64,000 nt of DNA from Tropicimonas sp. IMCC34011 (GTDB lineage Bacteria > Pseudomonadota > Alphaproteobacteria > Rhodobacterales > Rhodobacteraceae). The stretch covers positions 496,001 through 560,000 of the forward strand of contig NZ_QMEJ01000002.1 in assembly GCF_003390865.1 (NCBI RefSeq). Direction: 5' to 3'. Each line of letters opens with the position of its first letter. The stretch's first letter is position 1. Under the pieces are notes generated by a model. That model ran no database searches. It saw nothing but the letters and a program-made list of their open reading frames with translations, and was not told the origin of the DNA. A program made the translations under genes and the position numbers. Of the stretch, positions 56,945 through 64,000 are shown piece by piece.

Positions 56945-57525
56945 GCCGGCACTCCCGCATGGACGAACGGCGACTTGAAGGCGTTGAACCGCACGGCTGC
57001 CGCATCCTTTTCCGACAGAAGCGGCGCCAGACCCGTCTTCGGCCATTCGATCCCGCAGCTTTGCCAGTGCACCGTGCCATCGCAGTCCGGCGCGTAGTGA
57101 TCGGAGCACTTGTAGACGATCTCGGTATCGTCCTCGAGCGACATGAAGCCGTGCAGGAAGCCCTCCGGGATGAACAATTGCAGACCGTTCTCGAAGGACA
57201 GCTCATACCCGACCCATTGACCGTAGCTCGGCGAGCCCGCCCGCGCGTCGACGGCGACGTCGAACAGGCGTCCCTTGCCGCAGCGCACCAGTTTGGCCTG
57301 CGCATGGGGCGGCGACTGGTAATGCAGCCCCCTGACCGTCCCGGCAGCGTGGGAAAGGGAATGGTTGTCCTGCACGAACTCCGTCTCGATCCCCGCCTTG
57401 CGCAGCGCGTCGCGGCGATAGGTCTCGGCAAAGAACCCCCGGACATCCCCGAAGCGCTTCGGCGCCAGGAGGAAGACCCCGTCCAGTTTCGTCCGCATAA
57501 CGTCGACCACAGCGCGACCCTCCAT
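56941..57525 (-). CDS. rmlC: dTDP-4-dehydrorhamnose 3,5-epimerase
   Basis: This 194-residue cupin epimerase has the active-site sequence [36 protein letters not shown] and the C-terminal [14 protein letters not shown]. The first gene of rmlCBD, it starts at an ATG at 57525 (an internal ATG at 57498 is an alternative with no better ribosome-binding site). The 127-nt gap to sulP contains a CTGACC/GGTCAG hairpin at 57641-57656 over the sulP stop and no clear promoter. Confidence 0.95.
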   Translation of the reverse strand: MEGRAVVDVMRTKLDGVFLLAPKRFGDVRGFFAETYRRDALRKAGIETEFVQDNHSLSHAAGTVRGLHYQSPPHAQAKLVRCGKGRLFDVAVDARAGSPSYGQWVGYELSFENGLQLFIPEGFLHGFMSLEDDTEIVYKCSDHYAPDCDGTVHWQSCGIEWPKTGLAPLLSEKDAAAVRFNAFKSPFVHAGVPA

Positions 57526-57652
57526 CCGTTCTCGGACCGAGCCATCGCACGACAGAGCTTACAGCGAGGTTAACCGCTCCGGACTTTCAGCTGGTGCGCT
57601 GCGGTCGGCGTGAGGGTTCTCCCCGGACCACGGCCTGCGTCTGACCCTCAGG

Positions 57653-59443
57653 TCAGTCCGGAAGCGCAGGTCGCTCCGGCGAAGGGCGGCGCGCATCGAT
57701 GACAGGTCGGGGCGCGGCATCTGCGAGAGCCGTCGCTTCGGGCGCAAGGGCCGTCATCGCCTCGTGATGGGACAGGAACACCGTTCCGCCCAGATGCTCG
57801 ATGAAATCGGTACGGGCGAGCCGATCCATGACCGGCCCCTTCACTTCGGACAGATGCAGCGCGATCCCCTGATCCGCAAGCCGCGCGCGCGACCGCTCGA
57901 GGCTTTCGAGCGCGCTGGCATCGACACTGTTCACCGCGGCGCAGTTCAGGACCAGGTGCCGCAGCTTGTCGCGCCCCGCCACCGCATCCTGCAGGACGTC
58001 TTCCACCGCCCGCGCATTGCCGAACCAGATCGAACTGTCGATCCGCAGCGACAGGACGGCCGGGTCCATCGCCACGTCGTGCCTCAGGCGATTGCGGAAA
58101 TGCCGCGTCCCCGGCACCTGCCCGATCTCCGCCACGTGCGGCCGGGAGCCGCGCCAGAGATGCAAGAGAAGCGAGAGCGAGACGCCGGCGAGGATCCCTG
58201 CCTCCACACCGACCCCGAGCGTCACGAGAATCGTTCCGGCCATGGCGATGAAGTCGATCCGGGAATAGCGCCAGGTCCGCAGGAGGGCGCCGAAATCGAC
58301 CAGCGACAGCACCGCCACGATGATCGTCGCGGCGAGGACGGCGACGGGCAGGTTCCGCAGAAGCGGCGTCAGGAAGAGCGAGGCCAAAGCGATGCCGACG
58401 GCGGTATAGGCACCGGCGGCCGGCGTCTCGGCCCCAGCATCGTGGTTCACGACCGAGCGTGCGAAGCCGCCCGTGACGGGGTAGCCGGCCGAGATTGCCG
58501 CGGCGAGGTTCGCCATGCCGATGCCGATCAGCTCCTGATCGGGCCGGATCGACTGCCGCTTCTTCGCCGCGAGCGTCTGGGCGACGGAGACCGACTCGAC
58601 GAACCCCACCACGGAGATGAGGAACGCCGCCGGCAGGAGGCGCGCCCAGAGCGCAAGGTCCGCCGATGGCAGGGACAAGGGCGGCAGGCCCCGCGGCACG
58701 TCCCCCACGACCGCGACGCCCCTTCCGGCAAGGCCCAGGACGATCACCGCGAGGATCGACAGGACCACCGCCACCACCGGCGCCGTCCGGGCGAGGAGCG
58801 CCGCACGCCGCTCCGGCATCCCGGCCCGCCTCAGCACGGGCGAGAGGCGGGACCGCGCGTAGAAGAGAAAGCCGATCGTCGCCCCTCCGATGATAAGCGT
58901 GGGCCAGTTCGTCTCCGGCAGGGCCACGAGAAGCGCCAGGATCGTTTCGGGAAACGTCCCGCCACCGGCGGAGACGCCGAGGATATGGCGCACCTGCGAT
59001 GCCGCAATGAGAAGACCGGACGCCGTGATGAACCCCGAGATCACCGGGTGGGACAGCAGGTTCGCGAGAAACCCGAGACGAAAGAGCCCCATCGCCAGAA
59101 GGATCGCGCCCGACAGGAGCGCCAGCGCCACTGTCGCCTCGATATAGGCCGCGCTTCCGGGCACCGCGACGGCCCCCGCAGCGCTCGCCGTCAGGAGCGA
59201 GATCACCGCAACCGGCCCGACCGCGAGGGAGCTTGATGTGCCGAAGATCGCGTAGAGCGCCAGCGGCAGGATCGAGGCGTAAAGGCCCACCACCGGCGGC
59301 AGCCCCGCGAGCATGGCATAGGCCAGCGATTGCGGGATCAACATGATCGTGACGATCACCGCGGCCACGAGATCGCCGGTCAGCGCCGCGCGGTCGTAGC
59401 GGCGGCCCCAGTCGAACACGGGCAGGTACCGGGCGAGGCTCAT
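57653..59443 (-). CDS. SulP-family anion transporter with STAS domain
   Basis: This 596-residue protein has about ten to twelve hydrophobic segments over 1-420 and a C-terminal STAS domain (about 440-560) with LVLNCAAVNSVDASALESLE. The start region ALTGDLVAAVIVTIMLIPQSLAYAMLAGLPPVVGLYAS is the SulP signature. Likely substrates are sulfate, sulfite or bicarbonate. It follows the Blh gene by 7 nt, the last member of the BigR-controlled operon, which suggests sulfite or sulfate export after persulfide oxidation. Confidence 0.95.
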   Translation of the reverse strand: MSLARYLPVFDWGRRYDRAALTGDLVAAVIVTIMLIPQSLAYAMLAGLPPVVGLYASILPLALYAIFGTSSSLAVGPVAVISLLTASAAGAVAVPGSAAYIEATVALALLSGAILLAMGLFRLGFLANLLSHPVISGFITASGLLIAASQVRHILGVSAGGGTFPETILALLVALPETNWPTLIIGGATIGFLFYARSRLSPVLRRAGMPERRAALLARTAPVVAVVLSILAVIVLGLAGRGVAVVGDVPRGLPPLSLPSADLALWARLLPAAFLISVVGFVESVSVAQTLAAKKRQSIRPDQELIGIGMANLAAAISAGYPVTGGFARSVVNHDAGAETPAAGAYTAVGIALASLFLTPLLRNLPVAVLAATIIVAVLSLVDFGALLRTWRYSRIDFIAMAGTILVTLGVGVEAGILAGVSLSLLLHLWRGSRPHVAEIGQVPGTRHFRNRLRHDVAMDPAVLSLRIDSSIWFGNARAVEDVLQDAVAGRDKLRHLVLNCAAVNSVDASALESLERSRARLADQGIALHLSEVKGPVMDRLARTDFIEHLGGTVFLSHHEAMTALAPEATALADAAPRPVIDARRPSPERPALPD

Positions 59444-59450
59444 CCGGGGA

Positions 59451-60365
59451 TCAGAACTTGTTTACGGGGATCTTGAGGTAGGACGCCCCGTCCGCCTCCG
59501 GCTCCGGCAAGCGACCGCCGCGCAGGTTGATCTGGAGCGCGGCGAAGATCCGGTCTGGCAGCGCCAGCGTGGCATCGCGCGCGTCTCGCCGGTCGATGTA
59601 GTCCTGCCTCTTCGTGCCGTCCTTAACATGCGGATTGCGCGCCTTGTGCTCAGCGACCGTCGCCTCCCACTCCGGCTCCCGCCGCTCGGAGGTGCCGTAA
59701 TCGTGGCCGACGAAGCAGCGCGTCTGCGGCGGCAGGGCGAGGATCGCCTGGATCGAGTCCCAGAGCTCCTCTGTCGTGCCGCCCGGAAAATCGGCGCGGG
59801 AGGTCCCCACGTCCGGCTGCATCAGCGTGTCATGCGTGAACGCCGCGTCCCCGCAGACATAGCTGATCGAGCCGAGCGTATGGCCGGGCGAGAGCATCAC
59901 CTGCATCTCCAGCTGTCCCAGCGGGATCCGTTCTCCTTCGACGAAGAGCCGGTCGTAGTCCCGCGTGACGTCGAACGCGCCGGGTGTATTGTAGATGCCC
60001 TCCCAGATCTTGGCGATCCGGGGGACGAGGGCGCCGATACCGGTCGGCGCGCCCGTCCGTTCGCCCGCGATCGCGGAGGCCGTGACGTGATCGGCATGGG
60101 GGTGCGTGTCGAGCACCCAAGTAACGTTCAGCCCCTCCCGCCGGGCCAGCGCGAGCACCTGATCCAGGCTCTCGGTGGAGAAGCGGTAATGCTTGGGATC
60201 GAGGTTCCAGACGATGTCGATCAGTGCCGCGTCCTTCGTCGCGGGATCGGCGCAGACATACTGGATCGACCCGGTATCGGGTTCGTAGATCCCCCAGACA
60301 TCGGGGCTGCCCGCCCCGCGGCTCGGCGAATGCCGGACGATACGCTCTTTGAGGGGAGAGGTCAT
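59451..60365 (-). CDS. blh: Blh-type metallo-beta-lactamase-fold persulfide dioxygenase
   Basis: This 304-residue protein has the metal-binding motif THPHADHVTAS and later GHTLGSISYV, DTLMQPDVGTSRADFPGG and CFVGHDYG. It matches the ETHE1-like hydrolases of bigR operons, which oxidise glutathione persulfide to sulfite. No rhodanese domain is attached. The ATG at 60365 overlaps the stop of the second YeeE gene by 4 nt, so the operon is translationally coupled. Confidence 0.9.
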   Translation of the reverse strand: MTSPLKERIVRHSPSRGAGSPDVWGIYEPDTGSIQYVCADPATKDAALIDIVWNLDPKHYRFSTESLDQVLALARREGLNVTWVLDTHPHADHVTASAIAGERTGAPTGIGALVPRIAKIWEGIYNTPGAFDVTRDYDRLFVEGERIPLGQLEMQVMLSPGHTLGSISYVCGDAAFTHDTLMQPDVGTSRADFPGGTTEELWDSIQAILALPPQTRCFVGHDYGTSERREPEWEATVAEHKARNPHVKDGTKRQDYIDRRDARDATLALPDRIFAALQINLRGGRLPEPEADGASYLKIPVNKF

Positions 60366-60799
60366 GCGTGGGTCTTTCGTGACGAGGAGGAGAGAGCGCC
60401 CGCCCGTGCGCCGAGCCACAGGCCGATCAGCATGGAGGGCACGAAAAGGAGCGTGCCGGGCGCGCCGAGTGGCAGCGCGGTGAGGGCGGGTCCGGGACAG
60501 AAACCGCCGATCCCCCAGCCGAGCCCGAAGAGCGCGGAGCCCGCGATCAGGTTGCGGTCGATGCCGCTTGTGGCGGGAATGTCGTACTCCGTGCCGAGGA
60601 GGGGCGACGGTCGTCGCAGGACGAGGCGGTAGCCGATGAAGGCGGTCGTCATCGCTCCGCCCATGACGAAGGCGAGGGACGGGTCCCACGTTCCGAAGAG
60701 ATCGAGGAAGTTGAGGACCTTTGCCGGGTCCGCCATGCCCGAGACGATCAACCCCAGGCCGAAGATAAGGCCTGTGATGAACCCGAAGACGGGACGCAT
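60362..60799 (-). CDS. YeeE/YedE-family transporter subunit (second half)
   Basis: This 145-residue protein has four hydrophobic segments and the signature GGFCPGPALTALPLG with a cysteine typical of this family, which imports or moves thiosulfate and related sulfur compounds. Two small subunits such as this often pair in place of one long YeeE. The ATG at 60799 overlaps the stop of the first subunit (TGATG). A GTG one codon earlier is also possible. Confidence 0.9.
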   Translation of the reverse strand: MRPVFGFITGLIFGLGLIVSGMADPAKVLNFLDLFGTWDPSLAFVMGGAMTTAFIGYRLVLRRPSPLLGTEYDIPATSGIDRNLIAGSALFGLGWGIGGFCPGPALTALPLGAPGTLLFVPSMLIGLWLGARAGALSSSSRKTHA

Positions 60800-61257
60800 C
60801 ACGCGGCTCCCAGGGCGTGGCGGAGGACGAAGACCGTGGCGAAGGCGACCGCCATGAACGTTCCCACCGCCGCGAGGGACCGCCGGGAGAGCCGCGCCAG
60901 GCCGCAGACGCCGTGTCCGGACGTACAGCCGGATCCGAGCGCCGTTCCGACCCCAACGAGAAGGCCCGCGAGGATCATCGGAAAGGGCGCCTCCGGCACC
61001 GTCTGCGGCACTCTTCCGCCCGCGACCATCACGAGGACCGGCGCTGCGAGGAGCCCCAGGAGGAACGCCGCGCGCCAGTCGCGACCGTCCGATCCCCCTG
61101 CCCCCGGAAGGATCACCCCGAGCGTCCCGCGCGTGATCCCGGCAATCCCCGCGATCCGGCCGAACAGCGCCATGACCATGACCGCAGCAAGCCCGATCAT
61201 CACTCCGCCCCCGAGGGAGGCAAGGGGTGTGAAGGGGGTGATCGTGCCTGTTTCCAT
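60799..61257 (-). CDS. YeeE/YedE-family transporter subunit (first half)
   Basis: This 152-residue membrane protein contains GSGCTSGHGVCGLARLSRRS, the thiosulfate-path cysteine motif of the family, and four hydrophobic segments. It is the first gene of the operon and is divergent from bigR across 76 nt that hold both promoters. Gene order yeeE-yeeE-blh-sulP matches the BigR regulon of Agrobacterium and Xylella, as known from the literature. Confidence 0.92.
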   Translation of the reverse strand: METGTITPFTPLASLGGGVMIGLAAVMVMALFGRIAGIAGITRGTLGVILPGAGGSDGRDWRAAFLLGLLAAPVLVMVAGGRVPQTVPEAPFPMILAGLLVGVGTALGSGCTSGHGVCGLARLSRRSLAAVGTFMAVAFATVFVLRHALGAA

Positions 61258-61274
61258 GTCGTGTCGCTCCAGAC

Positions 61275-61303
61275 TTGCCCTTCCGGACTGCGACAGCTAT
61301 CTA
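61275..61303 (+). promoter_or_regulatory. bigR promoter
   Basis: TTGCCC (61275-61280) and TATCTA (61298-61303) are separated by 17 nt. The start of transcription would fall about 25 nt before the bigR ATG, leaving no visible Shine-Dalgarno sequence. Confidence 0.55.
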
Positions 61304-61326
61304 TTAGCAGACCCTAAATAAGTCAA
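61298..61326 (-). promoter_or_regulatory. promoter of the yeeE-yeeE-blh-sulP operon
   Basis: On the minus strand TTGACT (61326-61321) and TAGATA (61303-61298) are separated by 17 nt. The same hexamer serves as the bigR -10 on the other strand. Confidence 0.6.
61302..61320. promoter_or_regulatory. candidate BigR/SqrR operator
   Basis: TATTAG and CTAAATA form a near-perfect AT-rich palindrome over 19 bp, lying in the spacer of the operon promoter and touching both -10 elements. Binding would block both directions, as known for BigR autoregulation. A second copy of the motif, GCTAAT, lies at 61328-61333 (ATTAGC/GCTAAT pairing with 61303-61308). Confidence 0.65.
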
Positions 61327-61333
61327 CGCTAAT

Positions 61334-61648
61334 ATGACGCTCCCTTGCAGCCCTTCCATCGACGCTCTCGAAACGCGTGCGGACCACGTTGCCGCACGCC
61401 TGTCGCTCATGGCGAACACCAAGCGGCTGCTGATCCTGTGCGAGCTGTCGAAGGGGGAGCGCACGGTGGGCGCCCTGCAAAGGACCGTGGGCCTCAGCCA
61501 GTCTGCCCTCTCCCAGCACCTTGCGAAGATGCGCGAGGCGGGCATGGTCGCCACCCGCCGCGAGGGGCAGGCCATACATTACCGCATCGACGATCCGCAG
61601 ATCGAAGCCGTGATGGCCGCGCTTTACGAGACGTTCTGCGGCGGTTGA
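61334..61648 (+). CDS. bigR: persulfide-responsive ArsR-family repressor BigR/SqrR
   Basis: This 104-residue winged-helix regulator has the ArsR recognition helix GLSQSALSQHLAKMREAGMV. Cys36 in LLILCELS and Cys102 in YETFCGG are 66 residues apart, the same spacing as the sensing pair of BigR (42/108) and SqrR (41/107). A third cysteine, Cys5, parallels SqrR. Persulfide would form a tetrasulfide link and release DNA. The start ATG at 61334 has no ribosome-binding site and overlaps the AT-rich region. Confidence 0.92.
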   Translation: MTLPCSPSIDALETRADHVAARLSLMANTKRLLILCELSKGERTVGALQRTVGLSQSALSQHLAKMREAGMVATRREGQAIHYRIDDPQIEAVMAALYETFCGG

Positions 61649-61754
61649 CCACGCCCCCCTGCGCCAAGGCGGCATCGGCCCCTGAAGCGCCTGCTGGCCC
61701 CGCATCCTAAGCAGTGCGGAGCCAGACGGTGGTTCGGATCACCGAAGGACCGGG

Positions 61755-63263
<1,509 letters not shown>

Positions 63264-63306
63264 GGATCCTCTCCCTGACTGTGATGCCGGCGACGATCGC
63301 ACAGCC

Positions 63307-63338
63307 ATCGCCGCATAGAAATAGACGCCAGCGGCGAT
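63307..63338. promoter_or_regulatory. inverted repeat between mmsA and lysR
   Basis: ATCGCCGC (63307-63314) and GCGGCGAT (63331-63338) are perfect 8-bp arms separated by 16 bp, in the 92-nt divergent region. LysR-type regulators often bind such spaced dyads. It is a good operator candidate. Confidence 0.5.
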
Positions 63339-63355
63339 CCGTTATACGCAAACGT

Positions 63356-64000
63356 ATGGACTGGGATGATGCGAAGTTTTTCCTCGCCGTCGCGCGGGAG
63401 GGGCAGATGCTGGGCGCGGCGAAGCGCCTCGGCACGTCGCAGGCCCGCCTGTCGCGGCGCGTCTCGGCGCTGGAGGAGGCCGTCGGCGCGCGACTTCTCG
63501 AACGCACCACCCGCGGATCGGAGCTGACGGAGGACGGACAGATCATCTTCGAGGCGGCGGAGCGGATGGAGGCCGAGATGCTGGAAAGCCTCGCGCGCCT
63601 CCAGGGGCGCCGGGGCGAGGTGCGCGGGACGATCCGGATCGGCGCTCCGGACGGGTTCGGCGCGGCCTTCCTCGCTCCCCGCCTCCACCGCCTGACCCAT
63701 ATCTATCCCGACCTGCGCATCGAGCTCGTGCCGATGCCGCATGCCTTCTCCCTCTCGCGGCGGGAAGCGGATATAGCGGTGATGGTCGGCCGGCCCGATC
63801 GCGGGCGGCTCAGGGTCCAGCGCCTCGCCGACTACACGCTGAGATGCTACGCTTCGGCGGGATATCTCGCCAGGTGCGGCACCCCCGCCACCCCCGCCGA
63901 TCTCGAGGGGCACGACCTCGTCGGCTATGTCGAGGACATGATCCCGACCTCCGAGCTGGCCTATGCCGGTGAGATCCTGCCCGGCTGGCGCTCCCGGATC
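63356..64000 (+). CDS. LysR-family transcriptional regulator (3' end outside window)
   Basis: The frame runs from an ATG at 63356 to the right edge (215 codons), so the C-terminus is missing. The N-terminal helix-turn-helix is WDDAKFFLAVAREGQMLGAAKRLGTSQARLSRRVSALEEAVG. The effector-binding domain begins at GTIRIGAPDGFGAAFLAPRL. It is divergent from mmsA and probably regulates it. The ligand is unknown; valine- or inositol-derived intermediates are plausible. Confidence 0.92.
   Translation, partial: MDWDDAKFFLAVAREGQMLGAAKRLGTSQARLSRRVSALEEAVGARLLERTTRGSELTEDGQIIFEAAERMEAEMLESLARLQGRRGEVRGTIRIGAPDGFGAAFLAPRLHRLTHIYPDLRIELVPMPHAFSLSRREADIAVMVGRPDRGRLRVQRLADYTLRCYASAGYLARCGTPATPADLEGHDLVGYVEDMIPTSELAYAGEILPGWRSRI

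Noticed and set aside
49274-57525. Genomic island inserted at tRNA-Tyr
   Set aside because: I find no duplicate of the tRNA 3' end, no integrase and no change in composition; the genes on both sides are ordinary.

Overview
The window reads as chromosomal DNA of a GC-rich alphaproteobacterium, most likely a member of the Rhodobacterales (Rhodobacter/Roseobacter group). This rests on gene content and order: DUF2497/PopZ-like gene - tolC - pcm, ybgC-tolQRAB-pal-cpoB-tilS-ftsH, ruvCAB, phosphatidylcholine synthase, a BigR/SqrR persulfide operon, class II fructose bisphosphatase near homoserine dehydrogenase, and many GTG/TTG starts. Nearly every gene is housekeeping. I see no prophage, insertion sequence, CRISPR array or transposase, and codon use looks uniform by eye.

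Layout. 1-3.2 kb: PopZ-like gene, outer-membrane TolC and a divergent PCM-like methyltransferase, all on the minus strand. 3.3-5.1 kb: an Lrp-type regulator divergent from alanine dehydrogenase, closed by a bidirectional terminator. 5.2-15.1 kb: a long minus-strand envelope cluster (hypothetical-ybgC-tolQRAB-pal-cpoB-tilS-ftsH). 15.2-19.2 kb: prmA, a DUF1127 gene, ruvCAB and a 57-codon gene. 19.3-25.9 kb: msrA and priA on the minus strand, then transaldolase, DUF484, xerC and pcs on the plus strand. 25.6-34.9 kb: a minus-strand run of DUF3253, ileS, a LysE/ArgO exporter, yebC, an SLC13-type transporter, a YmdB-type phosphoesterase and glutamate dehydrogenase. 35.1-37.9 kb: a TadG/TadE/TadE-like operon. 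38.5-46.9 kb: hom, mltB, glpX and the histidine genes hisB-hisH, hisA, hisF-hisE, with two small exported proteins encoded on the opposite strand between them. 46.9-49.4 kb: a CoA-binding protein, a candidate structured small RNA, a methyltransferase, an RlmB-type rRNA methyltransferase and tRNA-Tyr. 49.5-57.5 kb: dTDP-rhamnose genes rmlA and rmlCBD, split by a hemolysin-III protein and PutA. 57.6-61.6 kb: the operon yeeE-yeeE-blh-sulP, divergent from bigR/sqrR. 61.7-64 kb: mmsA and a divergent, truncated LysR gene.

How the genes work together. The Tol-Pal set bridges the envelope during constriction. TilS and FtsH follow it. RuvA, RuvB and RuvC process Holliday junctions, and XerC with PriA add chromosome-dimer resolution and replication restart. 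HisB, HisH, HisA, HisF and HisE cover the middle of histidine synthesis. RmlA-D make dTDP-L-rhamnose. The BigR operon senses and disposes of persulfide or sulfite.

The most noteworthy non-gene signals are three. The first is a multi-helix RNA candidate with a strong intrinsic terminator at about 47.39-47.56 kb. The second is an operator between bigR and its target operon whose single hexamer can act as the -10 element in both directions. The third is a pair of adjacent perfect palindromes between pcs and DUF3253. Function calls come from reading motifs in the translations. No database search was run.
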